Assembly: GCA_023421955.1 (NCBI GenBank)
Contig: JAEZSE010000046.1
Span: 185,113 to 249,112 of the forward strand
Direction: 5' to 3'
Length of the DNA stretch: 64,000 nucleotides
Source: Bacillota bacterium
Lineage (GTDB): Bacteria > Bacillota > Clostridia > Christensenellales > UMGS416
The first letter of the stretch is position 1, and each line of letters starts with the position of its first letter. Below the pieces are notes generated by a model, which worked only from the letters and a program-made list of their open reading frames with translations, was not told the DNA's origin and ran no database searches. Below are positions 1 through 7,492 of this stretch, in pieces. Both the position numbers and the translations under genes were made by a program.

Positions 1-181
1 CACCAGCCAGTAGCACTCCCGTGCGCTCCGGAGAGTAATACAATCCTTTTACACTAACCATCTCGGTATAAGTCAGTGCAGCGCCCATCTCTGAACAAAT
101 ACGGCGGAACGGGTAATCTGTTACACCGGCCATCGGTGCTAGCCAAGCCTGGCCGGCAATCTCTACCTTCCCAATCCGCAT
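1..181 (-). CDS. dusB: tRNA-dihydrouridine synthase (DusB type), N-terminal fragment cut by the window edge
   Basis: Translating the minus strand from the ATG at 179-181 gives about 60 residues beginning MRIGKVEIAGQAWLAPMAGV and continuing TDYPFRRIC, then an ExxSVKGLYYSPERT-like stretch. The LAPMAGVTD motif is the FMN-binding start of the dihydrouridine synthase TIM barrel, which reduces uridines in the tRNA D-loop. The rest lies outside the window to the left. Its start is only 3 bases past the stop of the gene at 185-790, so the two are probably co-transcribed; the likely ribosome site (AGGGA) lies inside the end of that gene. Family assignment is firm; the DusB subgroup is inference from the Clostridia context. 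Confidence 0.85.
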   Translation of the reverse strand, partial: MRIGKVEIAGQAWLAPMAGVTDYPFRRICSEMGAALTYTEMVSVKGLYYSPERTGVLLAG

Positions 182-184
182 GTG

Positions 185-790
185 TTAATTCCCTGCCGAG
201 CCGGTGGAAGCAAAGCTTGATCCAGGCGTTGTCGTAGGTACTGGCGATGCCGTGATATAACTGGACGGCTCAGGAGAAGGTGTGGGAGCAGGAGGTAATG
301 CCTTGGCCAAATCAACCTTGTCCATCCGCCATGCGTCGTTGATTTTCAAGCATGTAATCTTGTAACGTGCCCGTTGCCACTGCGGCGGTTTGGCAGGCTC
401 AACGCCTTCCGGAGTATCGGTTGGCAACTCATAGTTGATATCCTTTACCGACTCCACCACTGTAACCGTTGCGGTGTTTTTCCAGGGATTGCACCAAAGT
501 GATTCCACTGTGAGATCATAATCGATACCTGTGATAGTGAAATCACTATACCGCGAGGTATCAATGATATTGTTAGCAAGGAATTCCTCCGTAAAAAAAC
601 CGGAGAGGTCTGTAGCATCCTGTGGCACAAGAGCCGACGTGACTCGGGCCTTCATACCATCGGTCACGATCACATACACATTGGCAGAATCCATGGCAAT
701 ATAAAACGCCGCTGCCAATAATGCAAAGGCAGAGAGCGCAATGATGACAATTTTCAGGATATACCAAACAAACCGTAGGGAGTATTTCAT
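185..790 (-). CDS. membrane-anchored protein of unknown function with a proline-rich C-terminal tail
   Basis: I do not recognise a family. The 201-residue protein has one N-terminal transmembrane segment (about residues 8-33), an extracytoplasmic domain of about 130 residues, and a tail rich in Pro, Ser and Thr (PAPTPSPEPSS and a second stretch). The start at 790 was chosen over a longer frame reaching 841 because GGAGG sits a few bases upstream. The middle region (VTVVESVKDINYEL, then RARYKITCLKINDAWRMDKV) looks like an alternating beta-strand domain of the NTF2-like kind, but that is only an impression. It lies directly upstream of dusB on the same strand. Similar PTPSP tails occur in other secreted proteins of this window. 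Confidence 0.6.
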   Translation of the reverse strand: MKYSLRFVWYILKIVIIALSAFALLAAAFYIAMDSANVYVIVTDGMKARVTSALVPQDATDLSGFFTEEFLANNIIDTSRYSDFTITGIDYDLTVESLWCNPWKNTATVTVVESVKDINYELPTDTPEGVEPAKPPQWQRARYKITCLKINDAWRMDKVDLAKALPPAPTPSPEPSSYITASPVPTTTPGSSFASTGSAGN

Positions 791-844
791 GAAACTCCTC
801 CATTCTCGAATTATTATACAACAAAAAGACGCCTTGTGCATTCG

Positions 845-873
845 TTGATATCCGTCTCAACGTTGAGTAGAAT
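845..873 (+). promoter_or_regulatory. sigma-A promoter for mtnA
   Basis: TTGATA at 845-850 and TAGAAT at 868-873 are separated by 17 bases, close to consensus, and lie about 35 bases before the mtnA start. Confidence 0.65.
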
Positions 874-906
874 AAGCAAGCAAGAAATGCTTGCATCGGA
901 GGGATT

Positions 907-1932
907 GTGTTGAACGCTTTGTTGTGGAACGGAGAATACCTGAAACTGTTGGACCAACGCTGGCTGCCAGAGAAAATTGATTACGTGGATTGCTACACCT
1001 CCGATCAGGTTGCAGAATCCATCACTGCAATGGTGGTGCGAGGCGCACCTGCCATCGGCATTTCCGCAGCCTATGCTCTCGTACTGGCAGCGCGAGAGGC
1101 AAATGGTTCTTCAGCTGTGTTTCTTGAAAAAGCTAGGCGGATCCGCAAAGCTCGCCCAACCGCTGTAAACCTGATGTGGGCTGTTGATCGCATGCTACAG
1201 CGATTGCCTGCGAGCATTAGCGGTTTTGACAAGACAATGGTTGACGCATTCGAATCAGAAGCGCGGCTCATTGAGCGAGAGGATCTGGAATCTTGTAAGA
1301 GCATCGGGCGGTTTGGTAACCAACTGATTGAGCCCGGCGACGGTATCCTGACACACTGCAATGCAGGGGGATTGGCAACGGCCGGATATGGCACCGCGCT
1401 TGGAGTGATTCGGGCCGCCTATGAATCAGGCAAATACAACCAGGTTTTCGCCGATGAAACTCGGCCTTATCTGCAGGGTGCACGGTTGACCGCAATGGAG
1501 CTTCATGAGGACGGCATCCCTGTCACACTGCTGTGTGACAATATGGCAGCGTGGCTCATGAAATCCGGGAAAGTGCAAAAAGTGATTGTCGGGGCCGACC
1601 GCATTGCAGCCAATGGTGACACAGCCAACAAAATTGGTACCTATCAGGTCGCAATCGCTGCAAGAGCACATGGTATTCCTTTCTATGTGGCTGCGCCCCT
1701 GTCCACAATCGACTTGGGTCTGGCTGATGGGAGTGAGATTCCCATAGAAATGCGTAATGAGGAAGAAGTCTTTCATGCGATGGGAGTACGAACCGCTCCA
1801 AAGGGAATATCCGCTTATAACCCAGCATTTGACATTACACCATCAGACTATATCTCCGGAATTATCACTGAAAAAGGCATTGCTTTCCCTCCTTATCTAG
1901 AAACGATCGCCAAGCTACTAATTTCAGACTGA
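907..1932 (+). CDS. mtnA: S-methyl-5-thioribose-1-phosphate isomerase
   Basis: Isomerises 5-methylthioribose-1-phosphate to methylthioribulose-1-phosphate in the methionine salvage pathway (cytosol). The 341-residue protein has the family's usual length and motifs: VRGAPAIGISAAYA near residue 45, GDGILTHCNAGGLATAGYG around 144-162 carrying the catalytic cysteine, and GADRIAANGDTANKIGTYQ around 228-246 with the catalytic aspartate. The GGAGGG at 898-903 is 3 bases from the GTG at 907 and 6 bases from the next codon, a TTG at 910, so the true start may be 910. No other salvage genes are adjacent. The related eIF2B-alpha-like ribose-1,5-bisphosphate isomerases are an alternative, but the motifs favour MtnA. 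Confidence 0.92.
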   Translation: MLNALLWNGEYLKLLDQRWLPEKIDYVDCYTSDQVAESITAMVVRGAPAIGISAAYALVLAAREANGSSAVFLEKARRIRKARPTAVNLMWAVDRMLQRLPASISGFDKTMVDAFESEARLIEREDLESCKSIGRFGNQLIEPGDGILTHCNAGGLATAGYGTALGVIRAAYESGKYNQVFADETRPYLQGARLTAMELHEDGIPVTLLCDNMAAWLMKSGKVQKVIVGADRIAANGDTANKIGTYQVAIAARAHGIPFYVAAPLSTIDLGLADGSEIPIEMRNEEEVFHAMGVRTAPKGISAYNPAFDITPSDYISGIITEKGIAFPPYLETIAKLLISD

Positions 1933-2027
1933 AAAACTCCTATATTGGCCTGAGTTGGGAGAAATTTCCATCATAGAAGGCAATCAATTGGAAAAAATAA
2001 GGGCCAGAAGGAGGCGAAAAACAGTCA

Positions 2028-2264
2028 ATGAACAAGAAAATCTTCTATGTCGTAACAGTAGTTCTGGTATTAGCCGCGTTGTTTGTAGCATGCAGGCCGT
2101 CGGCACCTTCACCAACGCCAATCGTGACGGTAGAGGTAACGCTAAAGCCCACACCGAGCCCCACGCCTTTGGCCTCTGCATCGACTACGCCGGCAGCGTC
2201 ACCATCGAGTACGACTTCTGCATCGGCATCATCGGCGGCCAGCCCATCCCCGTCAGGGACTTGA
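2028..2264 (+). CDS. tiny lipoprotein with a Ser/Thr/Pro/Ala-only mature chain
   Basis: A 78-residue product with a classic lipoprotein signal (MNKK, a hydrophobic stretch, then LFVAC as lipobox with Cys at about residue 21). The whole mature part is low complexity: PSAPSPTPIV, KPTPSPTPLA, then Ser/Ala/Thr runs. No folded domain is visible. AGGAGG lies about 11 bases upstream of the ATG. It could be a membrane-anchored spacer peptide or the remains of a longer lipoprotein of which only signal and linker survive; the same linker style heads larger lipoproteins at 12918 and 63522. A terminator follows at once. Confidence 0.6.
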   Translation: MNKKIFYVVTVVLVLAALFVACRPSAPSPTPIVTVEVTLKPTPSPTPLASASTTPAASPSSTTSASASSAASPSPSGT

Positions 2265-2285
2265 TCTCAACATATAGGACAGTTT

Positions 2286-2310
2286 AAAAGGCGGTTATTC
2301 ACCGCCTTTT
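2286..2310. terminator. bidirectional terminator between the small lipoprotein and the ABC operon
   Basis: The stem AAAAGGCGGT / ACCGCCTTTT has a 5-base loop. It serves both the plus-strand gene ending at 2264 and the minus-strand gene ending at 2319. Confidence 0.8.
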
Positions 2311-2318
2311 CTCATACA

Positions 2319-3041
2319 TTATAACACTTTGCTAAGGAATCCCTGTAAGCGCACGCTCTGTGGGTGCTGGAATATCTGCTCAGGTGTGCCTTGTTCGACG
2401 ATTTTGCCCTCATCCATAAACATCACCCGTGTGGCAACCTCGCGCGCAAAACCCATTTCATGGGTGACAACAATCATCGTCATTCCTTGGCTAGCCAAGT
2501 CTTTCATCACATCCAGCACCTCGCCAACCATCTCTGGATCCAGTGCTGACGTAGGCTCATCAAACAGCATCACATCAGGCTCCATCGCCAGTGCACGGAC
2601 AATCGCAATGCGCTGCTTCTGCCCGCCTGATAGCTGTGCAGGATAGGAATCTGCCTTATCCGGTAAGCCGATGCGCCGAAGCAGCGCCATTGCCTTGTCG
2701 TCTGCTTCCGATTGTTGATATAGGCCGAGTTTTACCGGTGCCAGCGTGATGTTCTGGCGCACTGTGAGGTGTGGAAACAGGTTGAATTGTTGAAAAACCA
2801 TGCCCATTTTGCGACGAAGCCTGTCGATATCGGTGCCAGATGCGGTGATATCAGCATCTTCAAAGATTACCTGACCGGAGGTTGGCACTTCCAGCAGGTT
2901 CAGGCAGCGCAGAAAAGTGCTTTTCCCAGAGCCGGAAGGCCCAATGATGACAACCTTTTCCCCTTGCTCTATATGCTCGGAAATGTTGTCCAGCACCCTC
3001 ATGGTGCCAAACTCCTTTACAAGATTGTTAACGGTGATCAC
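2319..3041 (-). CDS. glnQ: polar amino-acid ABC transporter, ATP-binding protein
   Basis: Powers uptake of a polar amino acid with the permease and binding protein encoded upstream. Visible: Walker A GPSGSGKST, Q-loop VFQQFNLFPHLTV, signature LSGGQKQR, Walker B VMLFDEPTSALD, and H-loop VVTHEMGFA, all standard for the GlnQ/HisP group. The frame is open to 3071, but the GTG at 3041 follows a good GGGGAGG and gives the usual length of about 240 residues; it overlaps the permease gene by 14 bases. The substrate (Gln, Glu, Arg, His, Cys) cannot be told from the sequence, so the symbol is generic. Confidence 0.9.
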   Translation of the reverse strand: MITVNNLVKEFGTMRVLDNISEHIEQGEKVVIIGPSGSGKSTFLRCLNLLEVPTSGQVIFEDADITASGTDIDRLRRKMGMVFQQFNLFPHLTVRQNITLAPVKLGLYQQSEADDKAMALLRRIGLPDKADSYPAQLSGGQKQRIAIVRALAMEPDVMLFDEPTSALDPEMVGEVLDVMKDLASQGMTMIVVTHEMGFAREVATRVMFMDEGKIVEQGTPEQIFQHPQSVRLQGFLSKVL

Positions 3042-3732
3042 TTTTACGGAGCCTCCCCTCAAACTTACCAAGCGCCCAGGTCATGAACATGACAATGACC
3101 AGGTAGATGATCGCAACCAGCACCAGAGGCGTCATGGCATCATAAGTCTGGCTCTTGATCATGTTGGCTGCCATTGTGAGGTCCATCGCGCCGATAAAGC
3201 CAGCCACGGAGGTCTCCTTCAACAGCACGATAAACTCATTGCCGAGCGCCGGCAAGATGTTTTTCAGAGCTTGGGGCAACACAATGTAACGCATTGTCGC
3301 GCTATAGTTCAAACCAAGCGAACGGCCAGCCTCGGTTTGGCCTTTGTCAACCGCCAAAATGCCGGCACGGATGATTTCAGCCACATAGGCTCCGGAGTTG
3401 ATGCCAAATGCGATGATGGACACTACAAACTTGTCAATTGTGATAGGAGCCAGAATTACAAAATAGATGATCAACAACTGCACCGTGGAGGGTGTTCCGC
3501 GGATCACGGTGAGATAACAGTCGGCAATAAACCTGAAGAAGCGGGCAACCCAAGATTGTCCAGGTGACACCTTTGCCGCTGCAAGCAACAAACCAATCAA
3601 AATGCCAATCAGTACCGCGCCGATGGTCATCATCAACGTGTTCCCTAGGCCTTTGATGATGTAAAGATACCGCTCTCCGGTGAAGAGCGTCATCACGATT
3701 TTGTCCCATAATTCCTGAATTATTTGTGGCAT
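3028..3732 (-). CDS. glnP: polar amino-acid ABC transporter, permease
   Basis: A 234-residue inner-membrane subunit of the His/Glu/Gln/Arg/opine family. The N-terminal part GLGNTLMMTIGAVLIGILIG is the usual first helix region, and the EAA loop is visible (EAGRSLGLNYSATMRYIVLPQAL). About five hydrophobic segments are seen. GAAGGGGAC precedes the ATG at 3732. It lies between the binding-protein gene, from which a strong hairpin separates it, and the ATPase gene, which it overlaps. Confidence 0.92.
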   Translation of the reverse strand: MPQIIQELWDKIVMTLFTGERYLYIIKGLGNTLMMTIGAVLIGILIGLLLAAAKVSPGQSWVARFFRFIADCYLTVIRGTPSTVQLLIIYFVILAPITIDKFVVSIIAFGINSGAYVAEIIRAGILAVDKGQTEAGRSLGLNYSATMRYIVLPQALKNILPALGNEFIVLLKETSVAGFIGAMDLTMAANMIKSQTYDAMTPLVLVAIIYLVIVMFMTWALGKFEGRLRKSDHR

Positions 3733-3770
3733 CTTGTCCCCTTCGCATCATACACGTTTTACATAGTCAA

Positions 3771-3800
3771 CCCGCGACGCAGCTTTCACTGCATCGCGGG
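3771..3800 (-). promoter_or_regulatory. intercistronic mRNA hairpin between binding protein and permease
   Basis: A 12-base-pair stem (CCCGCGACGCAG against CTGCATCGCGGG) with a 6-base loop. Its single non-Watson-Crick pair is a G-U in the minus-strand transcript. No U-tract follows, so it looks like a 3'-end stabilising or processing hairpin rather than a terminator. Such hairpins commonly raise binding-protein dosage over membrane subunits. Confidence 0.6.
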
Positions 3801-3817
3801 CAAACCAACAAAAAGGG

Positions 3818-4648
3818 TTATTGCTGATTCTTGGGAATATACTTCTCCACGATCTTGTCGAACGTACCGTCTGCCATGATCTCCTTAAGAACTGAGTTTA
3901 CAAACTGAATCAGCTCCGTGTTGCCCTTCTTGGTAGCGATGGCCAGCTTGTCGTTGCTCAGCGGCTCATCGATCAGCACAATTTTGTCGGCGTTTTTATC
4001 TGCCAGGGCTTGGGCCGGCGCGGCATCGGTCAGCACAGCGTCCAGTTTGCCATTGATCAGATCCATCACGGCGTCAGAATCCTTGGTCATGCGGGAAACT
4101 TCCGCATTTTCCACAAAGGAGGCCACTGTGGTGTCAGCCAGGGTGCCCAGCTGCACGCCAAGCTTCTTGCCCTTCAGGTCATCATATGTCTTAATAGCGC
4201 TGTCTTTCAAGACAAGCATCTTGATCGCGGTGGTCATATAAGGATCGGAGAAGTCCATTACTTTGGCACGCTCATCTGTGATGCTCAGAGAAGACATGCC
4301 CAGGTCGCACTTGCCGGCGGGGATTGCGGCCAACACAGCGTCAAAGCTCATGTTGTCAATCTTCAGTTTCACACCCAGTTTGTCAGCGATGATCTGGGCC
4401 ACTTCCATGTCGATGCCTACATATTTTTCGCCTTCCATCATCTCAAAGGGCGGATATTCGGCGTTGGTGGCAACCACGAGCTCGCCTTTGGCCTTAATGG
4501 CATCCAGCGCGCTATTGGCAGCAGACGTGGCTTCAGCGGATGCTGCAGGAGCATCAGTTGCGGGAGCGGCGGTGGGCGCAGCGGCGGTGCAGCCGGCCAG
4601 CATGGCAAAGGTCATGAGTATTGCCAGAGCGGCAAACAGCTTCTTCAT
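3818..4648 (-). CDS. polar amino-acid ABC transporter, lipoprotein substrate-binding protein
   Basis: Captures a polar amino acid outside the membrane and delivers it to the permease. The start at 4648 is supported by GGAGG eight bases upstream. The signal peptide MKKLFAALAILMTFAMLAGC ends in a lipobox with Cys at about residue 20, then an Ala/Pro-rich linker. The binding fold shows the family blocks NAEYPPFEMMEG, GIDMEVAQIIADKLG, FDAVLAAIPAGKCDLGMSS, TDERAKVMDFSDPY and LKGKKLGVQLGT. A strong promoter lies upstream. The ligand cannot be assigned. Confidence 0.92.
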   Translation of the reverse strand: MKKLFAALAILMTFAMLAGCTAAAPTAAPATDAPAASAEATSAANSALDAIKAKGELVVATNAEYPPFEMMEGEKYVGIDMEVAQIIADKLGVKLKIDNMSFDAVLAAIPAGKCDLGMSSLSITDERAKVMDFSDPYMTTAIKMLVLKDSAIKTYDDLKGKKLGVQLGTLADTTVASFVENAEVSRMTKDSDAVMDLINGKLDAVLTDAAPAQALADKNADKIVLIDEPLSNDKLAIATKKGNTELIQFVNSVLKEIMADGTFDKIVEKYIPKNQQ

Positions 4649-4686
4649 GTTCATTACCTCCAGATTGTCTTTCATTGATATTCATA

Positions 4687-4715
4687 ATTATACATTTTGA
4701 TTCATAGAAATGCAA
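4687..4715 (-). promoter_or_regulatory. promoter of the amino-acid ABC operon
   Basis: On the minus strand TTGCAT (4715-4710) and a perfect TATAAT (4692-4687) are 17 bases apart. The start of transcription would be near 4680, about 30 bases before the binding-protein start codon. Confidence 0.75.
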
Positions 4716-4766
4716 TAGATAAAAAATAAGTTCCATGAAATATTCAATACTTTCCAAAGGCAATGC

Positions 4767-4794
4767 TTGACTTTCCACAAGGTATCCATATACT
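4767..4794 (+). promoter_or_regulatory. promoter of the membrane-protein gene at 4844
   Basis: TTGACT (4767-4772) and TATACT (4789-4794) with a 16-base spacer, diverging from the ABC operon promoter. Confidence 0.65.
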
Positions 4795-4843
4795 AAACCC
4801 AAACAACAACGCATCATAGCACATCTTGTTCCCGGAGGGCAAC

Positions 4844-5299
4844 ATGATGAAGAACAGAGTTCTATTTGTACTGCACCTGTTTGTGGGCATAGGCGCAATC
4901 GGCGGCGGTTTGGCAGCGATCCTGAACCCTGTGTCTCCATTGGGCATCACAATGGGTGCGCTCAAGCAGTCACCATTTCAAGACTATTTAGTTCCCGGAA
5001 TCCTTCTGTTTGTGGTTGTGGGGTTAGGCAACCTTTTTGCAGCATTGATGTTGCGGCTTGGGAGCAACGCTCAGGGATATGTGAGCAGCGTGTTTGCATG
5101 GGCTCTGGTAATCTGGATCGTGGTGCAGTGTATCATGATGCAGGCTGTCGCATTCCTGCATGTTCTCTTCTTCTTGATCGGCCTGGTGCAGGCAGGTTTT
5201 GCAGCAAAAATACTTTTTCAAAACCATCAGTTCCCCTTCAATATCATGCTTGACATCCTGGATAAACTTCGAGGGGTACGCCGGGAAACTGGCGCTTGA
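4844..5299 (+). CDS. four-helix integral membrane protein of unknown function
   Basis: A 151-residue protein. Hydrophobic segments fall at about residues 5-27, 43-65, 73-95 and 97-117, followed by a short cytoplasmic tail ending KLRGVRRETGA. GGAGG is 6 bases before the ATG at 4844, which is preferred over an in-frame ATG at 4826. I recognise no catalytic motif. It has its own promoter, and its last codons overlap the promoter of the glyQS leader, so the two units are packed tightly but are probably transcribed separately. Confidence 0.65.
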   Translation: MMKNRVLFVLHLFVGIGAIGGGLAAILNPVSPLGITMGALKQSPFQDYLVPGILLFVVVGLGNLFAALMLRLGSNAQGYVSSVFAWALVIWIVVQCIMMQAVAFLHVLFFLIGLVQAGFAAKILFQNHQFPFNIMLDILDKLRGVRRETGA

Positions 5300-5323
5300 C
5301 AATGGTCGAGCATCTGGTAAAAT
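5296..5323 (+). promoter_or_regulatory. promoter of the glyQS T-box transcript
   Basis: TTGACA (5296-5301) and TAAAAT (5318-5323), 16-base spacer. The -35 box overlaps the stop codon of the preceding gene. Confidence 0.7.
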
Positions 5324-5329
5324 AATTGC

Positions 5330-5526
5330 AATTGATCTGTGCCGCAATGATGGTATCAAGCCATGGAAGCATCCACATGAAGCGAGCCGGGGGTGGTGTA
5401 AGCCCGGTTGATGGATTCCGCTGGCGGGCAAACCAGAGCGGGTTTTGAAAGCGGGCCGCAAGGCCAAAAAGGGTGGAACCGCGAAAGTATGCCTTTCGTC
5501 CCTTTGTGGGATGAAGGGCTTTTTCT
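5330..5526 (+). promoter_or_regulatory. glycine T-box leader with terminator/antiterminator
   Basis: The leader of glyQS contains the diagnostic T-box sequence AGGGTGGAACCGCG at 5470-5483, which pairs with the free CCA end of uncharged tRNA. An intrinsic terminator follows (GCCTTTCGTCCC / GGGATGAAGGGC, 5491-5519, then TTTTTC). Upstream, the GCGAGCCGGGGGTGGTG block near 5380-5398 matches the usual distal part of stem I. Glycine specifier candidates are GGA at 5413-5415 and GGC at 5423-5425; I could not settle the fold. Uncharged tRNA-Gly should stabilise the antiterminator and turn the gene on. Confidence 0.9.
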
Positions 5527-5544
5527 ATTGAAGGAGGAAAGCAC

Positions 5545-6930
5545 ATGGAAGGCAACTACATGGAAAAGCTCGTAGCATTATGCAAAGGAAGAGGTTATGT
5601 ATTCCCCGGATCGGCAATTTATGGTGGATTGGCAAATTCCTGGGATTATGGCCCCCTTGGCGTGGAATTCAAAAACAATGTAAAGCGCGCCTGGTGGCAG
5701 AAATTCGTGCAGGAAAGTCCGTACAACGTGGGTCTCGATTCTGCAATCCTTATGAACCCCCAGACATGGGTGGCATCCGGCCATGTGGGCAACTTCAACG
5801 ATCCGTTGATGGACTGCCGCGCCTGCAAGGCTCGGTTCCGTGCGGACAAACTCATTGAAGAGCATATGATTGCCAATGGAGATGACCCTCATCTGGATGG
5901 CTGGAACAACGACCAGTTGGAAGGTTATATCAGGGAGCATAACATCGTTTGCCCCGAATGTGGCAAATTTGATTTTACTTCCATCCGCCGCTTCAACCTG
6001 ATGTTCAAGACCTTCCAGGGTGTGACCGAAGACAGCAAGTCTGAATTGTATCTTCGTCCGGAGACCGCACAGGGTATCTTTGTGAATTTCAAGCATGTGC
6101 AGCGCTCCACTCGCAAGAAAATACCATTCGGCATCGGCCAGATAGGCAAATCGTTCCGTAACGAGATCACTCCCGGAAATTTCATCTTCCGCATCCGCGA
6201 GTTTGAGCAGATGGAGTTGGAATTCTTTTGCGAGCCGGGCCGCGACATGGAATGGTTTCTGTATTGGAAGGATTACTGTGTGAATTGGCTCTACAGCCTT
6301 GGTATGAAAAAGGAAAGCGTACGGATGCGCGACCATGAGAAGGAAGAACTTTCTCACTACAGCAACGCCACCACAGATATCGAATTCCGCTTCCCCTTCG
6401 GTTGGGGTGAGCTGTGGGGCATCGCCGACCGCACAGATTTCGATCTCAAGCAGCACAGCCAGTACAGCGGCGAATCACTCGAATACATTGATCCTGTGAC
6501 CAACGAGCGCTATATCCCATATGTCATCGAGCCCAGTCTAGGCGCAGACCGTGTGGCGCTTGCCTTCCTCTGCGATGCTTATGACGAGGAGGCGTTGGCC
6601 GACGGCGATGTTCGCACTGTCTTGCACCTCCACCCTGCCCTTGCGCCCTACAAAGCGGCTATCTTGCCACTGCAGAAAAAGCTGGACGAGCCGGCGACGG
6701 AGCTTTTCCAGAAGCTGAGCAAGCGCTTCACGGTGGATTATGACCTGACCGGCAGCATCGGCAAGCGATATCGCAGGCAGGATGAAATTGGTACGCCATA
6801 TTGCATCACCTATGACTTTGACAGCCTGGAGGACAAGGCAGTAACCATTCGTGACCGCGACACGATGCAGCAGGAGCGCATCCCGCTTGAAAAGGTGGAA
6901 GAGTATCTGGCCGAAAGGGTAAAGTTTTAG
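5545..6930 (+). CDS. glyQS: glycyl-tRNA synthetase, dimeric class II type
   Basis: Charges tRNA-Gly. The 461-residue protein is the alpha2 (eukaryote/archaea-like) form, not the alpha2beta2 GlyQ/GlyS form. Motifs: GYVFPGSAIYGGLANSWDYG at the N-terminus, the CRAC ... CPECGKF cysteine-containing insert, motif 2 around FGIGQIGKSFRNEITP, motif 3 EPSLGADRVALAFL, and a C-terminal anticodon domain (LAPYKAAILPLQKKL, DLTGSIGKRYRRQDEIGTPY). AGGAGG precedes the ATG by 8 bases. It is monocistronic, controlled by the T-box, and followed by a terminator. Confidence 0.97.
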   Translation: MEGNYMEKLVALCKGRGYVFPGSAIYGGLANSWDYGPLGVEFKNNVKRAWWQKFVQESPYNVGLDSAILMNPQTWVASGHVGNFNDPLMDCRACKARFRADKLIEEHMIANGDDPHLDGWNNDQLEGYIREHNIVCPECGKFDFTSIRRFNLMFKTFQGVTEDSKSELYLRPETAQGIFVNFKHVQRSTRKKIPFGIGQIGKSFRNEITPGNFIFRIREFEQMELEFFCEPGRDMEWFLYWKDYCVNWLYSLGMKKESVRMRDHEKEELSHYSNATTDIEFRFPFGWGELWGIADRTDFDLKQHSQYSGESLEYIDPVTNERYIPYVIEPSLGADRVALAFLCDAYDEEALADGDVRTVLHLHPALAPYKAAILPLQKKLDEPATELFQKLSKRFTVDYDLTGSIGKRYRRQDEIGTPYCITYDFDSLEDKAVTIRDRDTMQQERIPLEKVEEYLAERVKF

Positions 6931-6946
6931 TCAGTAAGAATCAGAA

Positions 6947-6975
6947 AAGGGCGGATCTGGTAATGATCCGCCCTT
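6947..6975. terminator. terminator between convergent glyQS and the isochorismatase-family gene
   Basis: Stem AAGGGCGGATC / GATCCGCCCTT with a 7-base loop. A short T-rich stretch follows on the plus strand. Confidence 0.75.
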
Positions 6976-6992
6976 AACTTTTGAGAAATGAT

Positions 6993-7481
6993 TTATTGAA
7001 TAAAATGCTCCAGTGCCTGTATACTGATGACTGGCCGGAGCAATTGTATCCGTTTGATTTCATCTGCATTCACGCCAGCCACGCCGTGTTGCAGCAGCGA
7101 AGCGCCAAATCCCTGCTCCACTGCGCCGTTGTATGTGAACAACACGCAATATTCTGCAGCAAAGCCGCTGACCACAATAAAGTCCACACCCTTGTCTTTC
7201 AAAACTTCAGCAAGGTTCGTTTGCCAGAATGCATTGTTGTATTCCTTGTGAATGACAATATCGGTTTCACTGCGGTTGATTGAAGGCACCACAGCAAACC
7301 CGTCGTGCCCCGGGCCACCAGAAACCTCAATATCCTGAACCACGACTACCGGCAACCCTTTCGCGCGAAACAATCGTGCTGTCTCATTGATATACTCAAC
7401 AGCTTGATCAAACTCTGCCTGGTATCGGCAATCTTCACGGCAGCCCACCTGCATGTCAATGATTAGTAACGCAACGCTCAT
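6993..7481 (-). CDS. isochorismatase-family cysteine hydrolase
   Basis: A compact alpha/beta hydrolase of about 162 residues. The catalytic triad typical of the family is visible: Asp in ALLIIDMQ near residue 9, Lys in IHKEYNNAF near 80, and Cys in the GFAAEYCV segment near 112. Members act on nicotinamide, N-carbamoyl amides or isochorismate; the substrate is not predictable here. The start at 7481 is chosen for AGGAGG 7 bases upstream. It is the last gene of the fba-pyk-unknown unit, 11 bases after the preceding gene. A nicotinamidase-like role in NAD recycling is possible but unsupported. Confidence 0.8.
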   Translation of the reverse strand: MSVALLIIDMQVGCREDCRYQAEFDQAVEYINETARLFRAKGLPVVVVQDIEVSGGPGHDGFAVVPSINRSETDIVIHKEYNNAFWQTNLAEVLKDKGVDFIVVSGFAAEYCVLFTYNGAVEQGFGASLLQHGVAGVNADEIKRIQLLRPVISIQALEHFIQ

Positions 7482-7492
7482 CAGGTACCTCC

